From Methylocapsa aurea (lineage in GTDB: Bacteria; Pseudomonadota; Alphaproteobacteria; Rhizobiales; Beijerinckiaceae): 64,000 bases of DNA. The translations under genes were made by a program, and so were the position numbers. The notes beneath the pieces were generated by a model. It had not been told where the DNA came from. It did no database searches and saw only the letters and a list, made by a program, of their open reading frames with translations. The first letter of the stretch is position 1. Each line of letters begins with the position of its first letter. The stretch covers positions 347,064-411,063 of the forward strand of contig NZ_KN050804.1 in assembly GCF_000746085.1 (NCBI RefSeq). Reading direction: 5' to 3'. Positions 1 through 8,596 of the stretch are shown piece after piece.

Positions 1-996
1 CTGGTAGCTCCTCATCCAGTCTTCGAGCTGCTTGAGATGTTCGGGGTTCTTGAAATCGTTGATCGGGACCTGATGCGCGCGCCAAGTGCCCTCAACCGGC
101 TTGTCGTCGACGCGTTTGGGTCCGGTCCAGCCCTTGGGCGTGCGCAAGACGATCATCGGCCAGCGCGGGCGCTCCGGCTCCGCCGCCTGCGGCGCGGCGC
201 GCGCCGCGGCCTGGATCGCGCGCAGCTTGGCGAGAACCGCATCCAGCGCGCTCGCCAAAAGCTGATGCATTGCGGCGGGGTCGTCGCCCTCGACGAAAAA
301 CGGCTCGTAGCCATAACCGCGCATGAGGTCGACAAGCTCGTCCCGGCTGATGCGCGCGAGGATTGTTGGATTGGCGATCTTGAAGCCGTTGAGGTGGAGA
401 ATGGGCAAGACGGCGCCGTCCCGCGCCGGATTGAGGAACTTATTGGAGTGCCAGCTCGCGGCGAGGGCGCCAGTCTCCGCCTCTCCGTCGCCGATGATGC
501 AAACGACGATCAAATCGGGATTGTCGAATGCGGCGCCAAAAGCGTGAAGCAAAGAATATCCAAGTTCGCCGCCTTCATGGATCGAGCCCGGGGTTTCAGG
601 CGCGACATGGCTCGGAACGCCATAAGGCCAGGAAAATTGCCGAAACAGCCGCATCAATCCGCTCCGGCTGCGTTCGATCGCCGGATAACGCTCCGTATAT
701 GACCCTTCGAGATAGGTATGCGCGACAAGGCCCGGCCCGCCATGGCCTGGACCGATGACGTTGATCATGTTGAGATCATTGTCCTTGATCAGCCGATTGA
801 GGTGAACATAGATGAAGTTCAACCCTGGCGTCGTGCCCCAATGCCCCAGCAAGCGAGGCTTGATATGCTCCAGCGTGAGCGGAAACTCGAGTAATGGATT
901 GTCCTGCAAATAGATCTGCCCGACAGAGAGATAATTTGCGGCGCGCCAGTAGGCGTGCATTTTCTGGAGAAGAGCAGGCGACAAAGGCGCGGGCAT
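1..996 (-). CDS. xfp: Phosphoketolase (xylulose-5-P / fructose-6-P), 5' part only
   Basis: The N-terminal 332 residues are present and the gene runs off the left edge. Phosphoketolase is a cytosolic thiamine-diphosphate enzyme that splits xylulose 5-phosphate or fructose 6-phosphate with phosphate to acetyl phosphate plus a triose or tetrose phosphate. Visible signatures are [20 protein letters not shown] near residue 50, GPGHGGPG near 84, the [11 protein letters not shown] cofactor-binding segment near 165, and [10 protein letters not shown] near 300. The family is about 790 residues, so over half is missing. The ATG follows GGAGG at good spacing. It is transcribed away from glucokinase. In methylotrophs and heterofermenters this enzyme shunts sugar phosphates to acetyl units; that role is inferred here. 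Confidence 0.93.
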   Translation of the reverse strand, partial: MPAPLSPALLQKMHAYWRAANYLSVGQIYLQDNPLLEFPLTLEHIKPRLLGHWGTTPGLNFIYVHLNRLIKDNDLNMINVIGPGHGGPGLVAHTYLEGSYTERYPAIERSRSGLMRLFRQFSWPYGVPSHVAPETPGSIHEGGELGYSLLHAFGAAFDNPDLIVVCIIGDGEAETGALAASWHSNKFLNPARDGAVLPILHLNGFKIANPTILARISRDELVDLMRGYGYEPFFVEGDDPAAMHQLLASALDAVLAKLRAIQAAARAAPQAAEPERPRWPMIVLRTPKGWTGPKRVDDKPVEGTWRAHQVPINDFKNPEHLKQLEDWMRSYQ

Positions 997-1301
997 TTGG
1001 ACCTCCAGGACGAATCGCGTTTTATACTTGGCTCATATGCAGGCAGCCGCATCGTAAATTCGCCGTGCGAATGTAGTGTGAGGGCCTTTTTCCGGCAACG
1101 CAGTTTTCTGTGAAGCGGATCCGTGGCGAGGCCGCCGAAGGGAGAGAGCGAACGCGGCCGGTCGACGCCGATCCGTCCCCATGATAATGCCTTTGTTGAG
1201 AGCATCGTCGCGCGAAGGGTCTTGATGCATCTGGAAATGCATCGCGCGTCGGGGCGGAGAAGCCAGATCGCGGCGCGGCGGCCACGAATGGGACGGCCCC
1301 G

Positions 1302-2294
1302 ATGCTGATCGCTGGAGACATAGGCGGGACCAAGACGATTCTGGCGCTTTACTGCGCCGAATCGGGTCCCCGCGCGCCGGTGGCCGAGGCGGAATTCGCC
1401 AGTGCCGATTATCGTGGGCTCGAGCCCATCGTGGCCGAATTCCTGGCGCGCTCGAACCAGCGCGCGGAGGTCGCCTGTTTCGACGTCGCGGGGCCTGTGA
1501 TCGGCGGCCGCGCTTACTTGACCAACTTGCCTTGGATCGTCGAGGAAGCCGCTGTGCGACGCAGCCTTGGCCTGCGGCGCGTCACTCTTTTGAACGATCT
1601 GAAGGCCATCGCCTATGCCGCGCCGCGGCTTCTGCCGATGGAGCGGCGCACCATCAATGCCGGCGCTCCAGAGCGCAATGGACCGCTCGCCATCATCGCG
1701 CCTGGAACAGGGCTTGGCGAGGCGTTTCTGATTTGGGACGGCTGCGACTATATCGCCTGCGCGTCCGAGGGCGGCCACGCGAGCTTCGCTGCGGCCGACG
1801 ACCGTCAATCCGACATGCGCCGCTTTTTGGCGAAATCGTTCGGACATGTGTCATTCGAGCGCGTCTGTTCAGGCCAGGGCATCGCCAATATCTACGACTT
1901 TCTGCGCGATGCGAACCCAGCCGCCGAGCCGCCGGGCTTTGCGGCGAGGCTTGCTCTGGCGGAAGATCGCACGCCGCTGATCGCAGAGGCGGCGCAGCAA
2001 GACCCCGCCGGCCATCCGCTATGCGCGCAGACGCTGGAGATGTTCGTATCGGTGCTCGGCCAGGAGGCGGGCAACCTTGCCCTCAAGGTGCTGGCGACGG
2101 GTGGAGTCTATCTGGCGGGCGGCATTCCGCCGCGGCTTCTGCCCAATCTGACCGACGGCCGCTTCATGCAAGCTTTCAGCGCCAAGGGACGATTCAGCGA
2201 GCTGCTGCGCGCCATCCCGGTGCATGTCGTGACGGCGCAGGCCGCCTTGCTCGGCGCGGCGCTTTACGGCCTCGACGAGATGCGCCGCTCATGA
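1302..2294 (+). CDS. glk: Glucokinase
   Basis: A 330-residue glucokinase of the E. coli Glk type, which phosphorylates glucose with ATP in the cytosol. The N-terminal phosphate-binding loop is GDIGGTKT (residues 5-12). TNLPW near 73 and LLNDLKAIAYA near 97 belong to the substrate site. APGTGLGEAF near 145 and EGGHASFA near 164 follow in family order, and GGVYLAGGIPP near 267 is the second nucleotide motif. Length is normal for the family (about 320). The ATG is preceded by a GC-rich leader with no strong ribosome site. A HAD phosphatase follows after 52 bases and is probably co-transcribed. The divergent phosphoketolase suggests a small sugar-use locus. Confidence 0.92.
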   Translation: MLIAGDIGGTKTILALYCAESGPRAPVAEAEFASADYRGLEPIVAEFLARSNQRAEVACFDVAGPVIGGRAYLTNLPWIVEEAAVRRSLGLRRVTLLNDLKAIAYAAPRLLPMERRTINAGAPERNGPLAIIAPGTGLGEAFLIWDGCDYIACASEGGHASFAAADDRQSDMRRFLAKSFGHVSFERVCSGQGIANIYDFLRDANPAAEPPGFAARLALAEDRTPLIAEAAQQDPAGHPLCAQTLEMFVSVLGQEAGNLALKVLATGGVYLAGGIPPRLLPNLTDGRFMQAFSAKGRFSELLRAIPVHVVTAQAALLGAALYGLDEMRRS

Positions 2295-2346
2295 TCGCCG
2301 CCGTTCCTTCGCTCTGCGTCAAGCGGTCGCAACGACGGCGCGCGCG

Positions 2347-3021
2347 ATGACGCAGCCTCATGACCTCGTAATCCTGTTCGACGTCGACAACACGCTGCTC
2401 GACAATGACCGCATCCAGGCGGATCTGAGCGAACATCTCGCCGCCTTCCATGGCCCGGCGGCGGCGGCGCGCTACTGGGCGATCTTCGAGCAATTGCGCG
2501 TCGAGCTTGGCTATGCCGACTATCTCGGGGCCGTCGAACGCTATCGTCTCGAGAATTTGCGCGACCCGCGCGTTCTGAGGCTCGCGAACTGGCTCGTGGA
2601 TTACCCTTTCGCCGACCGGCTGTATCCAGGCGCGCTGGACGCGGTGCGGCGCGCGGCGCAATGGGGGCCGATCGTCGTCTTGTCCGATGGCGATGCGGTG
2701 TTCCAACCACGCAAGATCGAGCGATCCGGTCTTTGGTCCCTTTTCGGCGACAATGTCCTCATCTTCATTCATAAAGAGTTGGAGCTGGACGAGGTCGAGC
2801 GGCGCTACCCCGCCAAGCGCTATGTCATGATCGACGACAAGCTGCGCGTCCTAGGTGCCATTAAGCACTCTTGGGGCGATCGCGTCGTCTCGGTGTTCGC
2901 TAGGCAAGGCCATTACGCGGCGGATCCTCAAATCCTGGCGAGCTACCCGAACGCGGACATTACAATCGATCAGATCGCCGAGCTGGTGAACTATGATCTG
3001 TCGGCGTTCCAAGCCAGCTGA
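2347..3021 (+). CDS. HAD-superfamily hydrolase
   Basis: A 224-residue cytosolic HAD phosphatase-like protein. Motif I is FDVDNTLLDND (residues 10-20) with the two catalytic aspartates. Motif II is VVLSDGD near 114. The late acidic motif is VMIDDK near 160. The helical cap region between them contains YPFADRLYPGALD. The substrate cannot be read from sequence; phosphosugars are a reasonable guess because glucokinase lies 52 bases upstream. Length and motif order fit an intact enzyme. It is followed by a 545-base region with a possible RNA gene. Confidence 0.85.
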   Translation: MTQPHDLVILFDVDNTLLDNDRIQADLSEHLAAFHGPAAAARYWAIFEQLRVELGYADYLGAVERYRLENLRDPRVLRLANWLVDYPFADRLYPGALDAVRRAAQWGPIVVLSDGDAVFQPRKIERSGLWSLFGDNVLIFIHKELELDEVERRYPAKRYVMIDDKLRVLGAIKHSWGDRVVSVFARQGHYAADPQILASYPNADITIDQIAELVNYDLSAFQAS

Positions 3022-3120
3022 TCGCAGAACGCCCGCGGCGCTCTCCCTTGCGCGGAAACGCCATCGAGAATAGCCGCGAATTAAATTTGACACATGCAGG
3101 GAACAGGCGTTTATTTGGTT

Positions 3121-3440
3121 TGCTTTCGCGATTGTCCCAAAGAGGTCGTCGAAAGCAAGCGCCTTCTGCCAAAGGCGTCAAGACTGCCGTAATGGAGAAG
3201 CCATGACTCCACCGGAGAAGTCCCACTGACCCTGACATGCTCGGGGTCACGGCGTCGCGAAATCCTCAAAATGCCGGGCCGAAACGGCGCCGTCGACAAT
3301 TTGAAATCATCGTGCGATAGCGGTTGCGAAGGCCAAGCAAGCGTTCGCTCGCACCAAGCACCTGTAGAAATCACAGATCGCTTCGAATGACGAAGCAAGG
3401 CCCCGCAGTCGCTTAAATGCACCGGGGCCGCTTCGTTTTT
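3121..3440 (+). ncRNA. Candidate structured small RNA
   Basis: A gene-free stretch carries several features of a small RNA gene. A promoter-like TTGACA (3087-3092) is followed after 17 bases by TTTATT. Right after it comes a hairpin with 9-bp arms (TTGCTTTCG at 3120-3128, CGAAAGCAA at 3150-3158), then CGCCTT/AAGGCG (3160-3177) and GACCC/GGGTC (3228-3248). It ends in a strong hairpin with a T run. It does not resemble 6S RNA, RNase P, SRP RNA or tmRNA in any motif I can recognise. Antisense or decayed sequence cannot be excluded. Confidence 0.3.
3392..3440 (+). terminator. Intrinsic terminator
   Basis: The stem GAAGC-AA-GGCCCCG pairs with CGGGGCC-GCTTC and is followed directly by GTTTTT. It is oriented to stop plus-strand transcripts. 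It lies 370 bases after the HAD gene stop, so it either ends a long leader or ends the candidate small RNA. Confidence 0.55.
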
Positions 3441-3566
3441 ATCGGCTCGCTTTTTTGGCTCAGCCGCGCGAGGCTTCAACAACCCGAGCCGCCGGAAGCG
3501 CCTATTGGCGCCTGAGCCCTGGATCGGCTACACCCCGGCTAAACTCTATTTGCCCGGACCGATCCA

Positions 3567-3809
3567 ATGACTGATGCGCCGCCAGATCGCCTCTCCAACG
3601 ACCCGAAGAGCCCCTATTATGACGCCGCCGCGCTCGAGCGCGGCGTTGGCGTGCGCTTCAAGGGCGTCGAGAAAAACAACATCGAAGAATATTGCGTCAG
3701 CGAGGGCTGGGTCCGATTGCCCGCTGGCGCGACCAAGGATCGCACCGGCAATCTTTTAATGATTAAGCTCCAAGGCGCCGTCGAGCCCTATTTCCGAGAT
3801 AGGCCGTGA
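3567..3809 (+). CDS. DUF3297 family protein
   Basis: An intact 80-residue soluble protein of the DUF3297 family, common in Alpha- and Gammaproteobacteria and of unknown function. Characteristic segments are DRLSNDPKSPYYD near residue 7, GVGVRFKGVEKNNIEEYC in the middle and TKDRTGNLLMIKLQG near the end. There is no signal peptide or membrane segment. Family members are sometimes labelled glutathione peroxidase without support. It stands alone, downstream of the terminator at 3392-3440 and convergent with the DUF983 gene. Confidence 0.85.
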   Translation: MTDAPPDRLSNDPKSPYYDAAALERGVGVRFKGVEKNNIEEYCVSEGWVRLPAGATKDRTGNLLMIKLQGAVEPYFRDRP

Positions 3810-3866
3810 CCTGAAAATTGCAGCCTTTTGGATGAGATCATGCTCTTGGGGACTGATTCGATCGCC

Positions 3867-4325
3867 TCACGACGGATCCTTTTTCCGCCCAGGCTGGGCC
3901 TCGGCGTCTAGAGCCGGCGAACCGCCCAGATTGTTCCCCCCGGCCTCGTCCTTCGCATCGGCGAGGATCAGATGGCCCTCCTCCGCCTTGTAGAAATATT
4001 GCGAGCACACAAGCCACCCCTTCAACGGCCGCAAAGGCGCGGCGCAGATGACAACCAGGAGAGGCAGGGTCGTGACCAGATGAACCCACCACGGCGGCTC
4101 ATGGGCGGCGTCGAACCAGAGGGCGAAGCCCACGATAGGAAAAGCCATCGCCGACATGGCGAAAAACGCCGGGCCATCCGCCGGATCGGCAAATCCATAA
4201 TCAAGCCCGCAGACATCGCAACGCGGCGCGAGCTTCAAGAAGCCGCGAAAGAGCTTGCCTTCGCCGCAGCGAGGGCATCGGCCTCGGATCCCGTTTGAGA
4301 GGGGGCTTTTTTCGCGGGGTTGCAT
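3867..4325 (-). CDS. DUF983 zinc-ribbon membrane protein
   Basis: A 152-residue DUF983 protein. The N-terminus has a zinc-ribbon-like CPRCGEG (residues 17-23) with a second pair CDVCG about 17 residues later. Two hydrophobic helices follow: FFAMSAMAFPIVGFALWF, and WVHLVTTLPLLVVICAAPL up to LRPLKG. Family function is unknown; alphaproteobacterial members often lie near cytochrome oxidase assembly or NUDIX genes, which is not the case here. An upstream ATG 54 bases earlier is possible, but the chosen ATG has GAGGAG at good spacing and matches the family N-terminus. Confidence 0.82.
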   Translation of the reverse strand: MQPREKSPLSNGIRGRCPRCGEGKLFRGFLKLAPRCDVCGLDYGFADPADGPAFFAMSAMAFPIVGFALWFDAAHEPPWWVHLVTTLPLLVVICAAPLRPLKGWLVCSQYFYKAEEGHLILADAKDEAGGNNLGGSPALDAEAQPGRKKDPS

Positions 4326-4486
4326 CTCTTGATCTCCTCTTGCGGGCGCCCCAATGGCAAGAAAGGCCAATGCAGCCAAAACGGCGAAGCCTCCGCAAAG
4401 GCGGACGCCGCGTTCGCCACGAGAGCATGCTCCAATTATAGCGCTGGCGCGATTTCTTAAATTTCAAATGCGGCGTCGTCCGCGCC

Positions 4487-4600
4487 GAGAGCATGTCCAT
4501 AAAAAGTTGATCGACTATTTCGATCAGAACATGCTCCAACTCCTTGAATCTGAGCGATTCCTTTTCGATCAAATGACTCCATCTGATCGGGCAACGCTCT
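4487..4600 (-). repeat. Mosaic intergenic repeat, family A
   Basis: A 114-base copy beginning AGAGCATGTCC and ending GCTCT. It contains the family-A blocks AAAGTTGATCGACT, ACATGCTCCAACT and TCATCTGATCGGG-like arms, but lacks the central block with the TTAGACATCGG dyad seen in the copies at 28052 and 35657. It lies between two convergent/tandem minus-strand genes and fills the gap of about 400 bases upstream of the DUF983 gene. A shorter AGAGCATGCTCCAA scrap lies at about 4422. Confidence 0.75.
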
Positions 4601-4727
4601 GGACCGCTCACGAAGGCGATGGAGCCCGCGCGAGGCTCCAGCCGCAATTGGGCCGTCGCCTGCTCAAGATCGGCCCAATAGATGGCCGCTCAACACGTGT
4701 CCTGAATCGGAAATTAGCGAATCACAT

Positions 4728-5141
4728 TCACAATTTCGCCGCGACCGCGACGCCGGCCTGGGCGATTTGCGCATCTTGCGAAGACTGCACGCCGGATACG
4801 CCGATGGCGCCGACGATGCGGCCTTCATTCAGCAAGGGAAGCCCGCCCTCGATCGGAGTGGCTCCGGGCAGCACCAGCATCGCCATGCGTCCGCCTGCGA
4901 CGAGCTCCTCGAAGCTCTTCGTCGGACGCTTGAACAGAAACGATGTGCGCGCCTTTTGCTGAGCAACGTCGACGGAGCCGACCGGCGCTTCATCCATCCG
5001 CTGCAGGTAGAGCAGATTTCCGCCGTCGTCGAGAACGGCGATCGTCACGCTCCACTGGTTATTCAAAGCTTCGCCTTCCGCGGCTGCGGCGATCTGCTTG
5101 GCGTCGGCTAGACTCAGGGATTTCTTTGCATACATCGCCAT
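4728..5141 (-). CDS. GlcG/HbpS family (DUF336) heme-binding-like protein
   Basis: A 137-residue GlcG/HbpS-type protein. The family fold is seen in the order SLADAKQIAAAAEGEA, VAVLDDGGNLLYLQRMDEAP-like strand-helix, RTSFLFKRPTKSFEE, PGATPIEGGLPLL and a closing GAIGVSG (residues about 113-119). Some members bind heme or act as redox sensors; others have unknown roles. There is no signal peptide, so it should be cytosolic, unlike the exported relative at 49947-50438. The ATG sits close behind AAGGAAA; the internal ATG six bases later is an alternative start. Confidence 0.85.
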   Translation of the reverse strand: MAMYAKKSLSLADAKQIAAAAEGEALNNQWSVTIAVLDDGGNLLYLQRMDEAPVGSVDVAQQKARTSFLFKRPTKSFEELVAGGRMAMLVLPGATPIEGGLPLLNEGRIVGAIGVSGVQSSQDAQIAQAGVAVAAKL

Positions 5142-5374
5142 ATTTTCCTTAAAACTCGCGCATCCGCAGCTTGCATCTTCCGCTCGACCTGATACGCCCG
5201 ATCATGGCTAGGCGCAGCTCAGCTTGATGCGGTCCTTTAGCGCACGAGGGCGCCCTTCCACAAGCCGTCCCTCCGCCAGCGGCCTCGGCGGGCGGGGAGA
5301 ACCGACCTGCCGCTATTTGGCATAAACCCACCGCCGTCATCCTTCAGACATGCGGCAAGACTATCGGGTTCCCG

Positions 5375-6325
5375 ATGGACGACTATCTGTTCAGTTACGC
5401 CGCGCCGACCGACCCGCCGGTCAAACGCAAGCTGATCCGATTAATGGAAAAGGCGACCGGCCAACCGGCCTTGAAGCGCCTTTACCTCGACAACCAGCGT
5501 CATCCGCGGCCAAGCGAAAGCTTCTGGGCCGCGGCGGTGCGCTCCTTGGCGCTCAACGTCCTTTATGACGAGGCGGCTCTGGCGCGGCTGCCGCGCACGG
5601 GCCCAGCCGTCTTTGTCGCCAACCATCCTTACGGCGTGCTCGACGGTCTGGTCATTTCCTGGCTCATCGAAAAGGTTCGGCCCGATTTTGTCGTGCTCAC
5701 CAACGCGGTTCTGATGCGCGCCGCGGAAGTTCGCGACTTCATTCTGCCGATTGATTTTTCGGATGCGCCGGCGGCGCGCGAAATCAACATCAAGTCGCGC
5801 GCCGCCGCCCGCGCCCAATTGGAGAAGGGCGGCGCGGTCGTGGTGTTTCCGGCGGGCGCGGTGTCGACGGCGCCCGATCGGCTGGGGCGCCGGCCGGCGG
5901 TCGATTCCCGCTGGCAACCCTTCGCCGCCCAGCTTATTCAGCGTTCCAGGGCGACCGTTGCTCCGATCTGGTTCGGCGGCCAGAACAGCCGCATCTTCCA
6001 GATCGCCAGCCATCTCAGCCAGACGCTGCGGCTTGCGCTGATTTTCCACGAAGTGAAGACCCGGATCGGCGCGACATTGCCGGTGGCGATCGGGCGGCCA
6101 ATTCCGTTCGAGGAAATCGCCCATCTCAAGGATCGCCAAGCCCTGGCCGACGCCTTGAGGGCGCGCACCTATGCGCTCGCGCTTCACCCGCCAAGGCCCG
6201 CCGCAGCCCATCGGGCAGGCCTTCCCGGCGCCATCCAACATGAAACGAAAAAAATGCTGGGGCGCTTCCCAATCAGATGGAATCATCCGATTGGGAAGCG
6301 CCCTAAGAGAAAGCTGAAATCATGA
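5375..6325 (+). CDS. PlsC-like lysophospholipid acyltransferase
   Basis: A 316-residue acyltransferase of the glycerolipid (PlsC) superfamily. The catalytic block is VANHPYGVLDG (residues about 86-96) with the His/Asp pair. The second block is VVFPAGAVST near 168, and VAPIWFGGQNS near 206 follows. It probably acylates a lysophospholipid or related lipid at the inner membrane. The last ~25 residues (from GRFPIRWNHPIGKRP) are encoded by a hairpin of the family-A intergenic repeat, so the natural stop appears to have been replaced. The gene overlaps pncB by 4 bases (ATGA), implying translational coupling. Confidence 0.82.
   Translation: MDDYLFSYAAPTDPPVKRKLIRLMEKATGQPALKRLYLDNQRHPRPSESFWAAAVRSLALNVLYDEAALARLPRTGPAVFVANHPYGVLDGLVISWLIEKVRPDFVVLTNAVLMRAAEVRDFILPIDFSDAPAAREINIKSRAAARAQLEKGGAVVVFPAGAVSTAPDRLGRRPAVDSRWQPFAAQLIQRSRATVAPIWFGGQNSRIFQIASHLSQTLRLALIFHEVKTRIGATLPVAIGRPIPFEEIAHLKDRQALADALRARTYALALHPPRPAAAHRAGLPGAIQHETKKMLGRFPIRWNHPIGKRPKRKLKS
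6260..6303 (+). repeat. Family-A repeat hairpin inside a coding tail
   Basis: Perfect 15-base arms GGGCGCTTCCCAATC and GATTGGGAAGCGCCC flank a 14-base loop AGATGGAATCATCC. The loop and stem match the first module of the copies at 35657 and 57792. Here it is translated as the C-terminus of the acyltransferase, just ahead of the pncB start, where the hairpin could modulate pncB expression. Confidence 0.75.
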
Positions 6326-7743
6326 CGCCGTCCGGAAAGCCCGCCGCGCCAAATTCAATCAGCGCGCTTTTCACGGACCTTTATGAACTCACGATGCTGC
6401 AAGCCTATTGGGATCTGGGCTTCACCGACAAAGCGGCGTTCAGTCTGTTCGCGCGTCGGCTGCCGCCGGAGCGCAACTATCTCATCGCCTGTGGGCTCGA
6501 CGGAGTGATCGACGCCCTCGAATCGCTCCGCTTCGACTCTGCTGACATCGCTTATCTTTCCCAGCTCGGAGCCTTCTCGGAGCGCACTCTGGAGCGGCTG
6601 CGCGGTTTCCGCTTTACCGGCGACGTCTATGCGATGGCTGAGGGGACGCCTTTTTTCCCCAATGAGCCAATCCTCGAAATCGAAGCGCCGATCGGAGAGG
6701 CCCAGATCGTCGAAACCCTGGTCATGAACCAGATCGGCTTGCAGACCATGCTCGCGTCGAAGGCCGCCCGCGTGGTCGAGGCCGCGCGCGGCCGGCCGGT
6801 CATGGATTTCGGCAGTCGCCGCGCGCAGGGGCTCGATGCGGCGCTAAAGGGCGCGCGGGCCTTTCACTTGGCCGGAGTCGCCTCGACATCCAACGTCATG
6901 GCTGGGCAGGTTTACGGGATGCCTGTCAGCGGCACCATCGCCCATAGTTTCATCGAGGCGTGCCCATCCGAATTGGAGGCGTTTCGCGCCTTCGTCTCCA
7001 TCTATCCCCAAACCACCCTTCTCATTGATACCTATGACACGCTGCAGGGCGCGCGCAACGTCGTCAAGCTCGCCGCAAAGCTCGGGGCCGAATTTCGGCT
7101 GCGCGCGGTCCGGCTCGATTCCGGCGACCTCTCTCAGCTTTCTCGCGGCGTTCGCGACATTCTCGACGGCGCCGGGCTCAACCAAGTCCAGATCGTGGCG
7201 AGTGGCGGGCTTGACGAATACAAAGTCGACCAGCTGCTTGCGGCCAAAGCTCCGATCGACAGCTTCGGGGTCGGCACCGACATGAGCATCTCGGCCGACG
7301 CCCCCGCGCTTGACCTCGTCTACAAACTGACCGAATACGCAAATGTCGGCCGCATGAAGCTCGCCGCCGGAAAGCGGACGCTACCTGGGCGAAAGCAGAT
7401 CTTCCGAGCGTTATCGGAGGGCGTCATGACCTCCGACATTCTTGCGCGCAGCTTCGAGCTTGAGGCTGGCGTCCCTCTCCTTGAATGCGTGATGCGAAAC
7501 GGGCGTCGTCTGGCGCGCGCAGGAACGCTTTCCGAGACGAGGCTTTATGCGCGCGAGAAGATCTCGCAATTGCCCGCCGCGCTTCGCTCGCTGCGGACGG
7601 CCGCCGAGCCTTATGGAGTCTTCGTTTCGCCAAGCCTGAGGGCCTATGAGCAAGAAGTCAGCGACGCCATCGCCCATCAGGCTGGCGCACATCTCAGCGA
7701 CGAGACGTCGGCCCATTCGAAATGGCAAGGGATCACGCAATAG
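6322..7743 (+). CDS. pncB: Nicotinate phosphoribosyltransferase
   Basis: A 473-residue nicotinate phosphoribosyltransferase. It makes nicotinate mononucleotide from nicotinate and PRPP, coupled to ATP, in NAD salvage. Family motifs in order are LFTDLYELTMLQAYW (residues 15-29), FFPNEPILEIEAPIGEAQ near 110, MDFGSRRAQG near 155 with the catalytic histidine region after it, GTIAHSFIEA near 202, LIDTYDT near 234, RLDSGDL near 266, VASGGLDEYKV near 291 and DSFGVGTDMS near 312. Its start overlaps the acyltransferase stop. Its 3' end overlaps the convergent nicotinamidase by 11 bases, so the two salvage enzymes lie tail to tail. Confidence 0.95.
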   Translation: MTPSGKPAAPNSISALFTDLYELTMLQAYWDLGFTDKAAFSLFARRLPPERNYLIACGLDGVIDALESLRFDSADIAYLSQLGAFSERTLERLRGFRFTGDVYAMAEGTPFFPNEPILEIEAPIGEAQIVETLVMNQIGLQTMLASKAARVVEAARGRPVMDFGSRRAQGLDAALKGARAFHLAGVASTSNVMAGQVYGMPVSGTIAHSFIEACPSELEAFRAFVSIYPQTTLLIDTYDTLQGARNVVKLAAKLGAEFRLRAVRLDSGDLSQLSRGVRDILDGAGLNQVQIVASGGLDEYKVDQLLAAKAPIDSFGVGTDMSISADAPALDLVYKLTEYANVGRMKLAAGKRTLPGRKQIFRALSEGVMTSDILARSFELEAGVPLLECVMRNGRRLARAGTLSETRLYAREKISQLPAALRSLRTAAEPYGVFVSPSLRAYEQEVSDAIAHQAGAHLSDETSAHSKWQGITQ

Positions 7744-8371
7744 CGTCGGATGCAATGCAAACAGCCCCCTTTGCCGCAAGGCTCCGGCGGGTGGCGGCCA
7801 CCGACCCCTCAATGTCGATTCCCCTGCAGGCGTCCTCGACGACGATGACGGAAAAGCCCTCGCGGCAGGCGTCCTCGGCCGAGTAGCGGACGCAGAAATC
7901 AAATGCGAGCCCGGTCACGAACACGCGCGTGAGGCCGCGCTCCCGCAGGTAGCCGACAAGCCCGGTCGGCGTCGCGCCATCATTTTCATAAAAGGCCGAG
8001 TAGGAGTCGATCAGGGGACGAAACCCCTTGCGAATCACCGCGGCCGCGTGAGGAATGCGCAGGTCCGCGTGGAACTCCGCCCCCGTCGTCTCCTGGAGGC
8101 AATGGTCGGGCCACAGCACTTGCGCGCCGTAGGCGAGGACAAGAGCTTCAAACGGCTGCCGGCCAGGATGCGTCGAGGCGAACGAGTGGTGACCGGGCGG
8201 GTGCCAATCCTGCGTCAACACCACATTTTGAAACCGCTCAGCCAGGCGGCTGATGATCGGCGCGACTTCGTGGCCGCGCGGAACCGCAAGGCCGCCCCCC
8301 GGACAGAAATCATTCTGAACGTCCACCACCAGCAGGACGTCAGCGGCGCCGATTGCGAGCCTGTCAGTCAT
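7733..8371 (-). CDS. pncA: Nicotinamidase (pyrazinamidase)
   Basis: A 212-residue isochorismatase-fold nicotinamidase that deamidates nicotinamide to nicotinate, the substrate of the adjacent PncB. The catalytic Asp is in LLVVDVQNDFCPGG (residues 13-26). The metal site is QDWHPPGHHSF (54-64), WPDHC follows near 87, the Lys is in VIRKGF near 112, and the nucleophile is Cys in TGLAFDFCVRYSAEDA near 160. Length and motif set are complete. Its start overlaps by 4 bases the stop of a short doubtful reading frame. Together with pncB it gives a full nicotinamide-to-NaMN salvage route. Confidence 0.95.
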   Translation of the reverse strand: MTDRLAIGAADVLLVVDVQNDFCPGGGLAVPRGHEVAPIISRLAERFQNVVLTQDWHPPGHHSFASTHPGRQPFEALVLAYGAQVLWPDHCLQETTGAEFHADLRIPHAAAVIRKGFRPLIDSYSAFYENDGATPTGLVGYLRERGLTRVFVTGLAFDFCVRYSAEDACREGFSVIVVEDACRGIDIEGSVAATRRSLAAKGAVCIASDAIA

Positions 8372-8596
8372 TGCTGTTTGCCAGAGGATTCCGGCGCAAC
8401 CAGCTGAAGCCCGGCACGTTGGAAAAAGGGAACCCGGAAGCTGAGCATTGCTGATTTTTTCAAGGCCGCCATGTCGATTGCGAGACTATCATCCTCTGTG
8501 TCCGCTGGCATCTCCGGCTCAAGCTCAGCTTGCGATATTTTGTTGAAATGAAGCCGGAGCGCGGCATTTTGCTGGCCGAAATGACAATTTGGCTGT

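Noticed and set aside
3111-3482. Minus-strand frame of about 120 residues
   Set aside because: Low-complexity basic translation without a family, in a region better explained by hairpins and a terminator.
4354-4962. Plus-strand frame of about 200 residues
   Set aside because: It runs through a family-A repeat and antisense to the GlcG-like gene; the translation has no conserved pattern.
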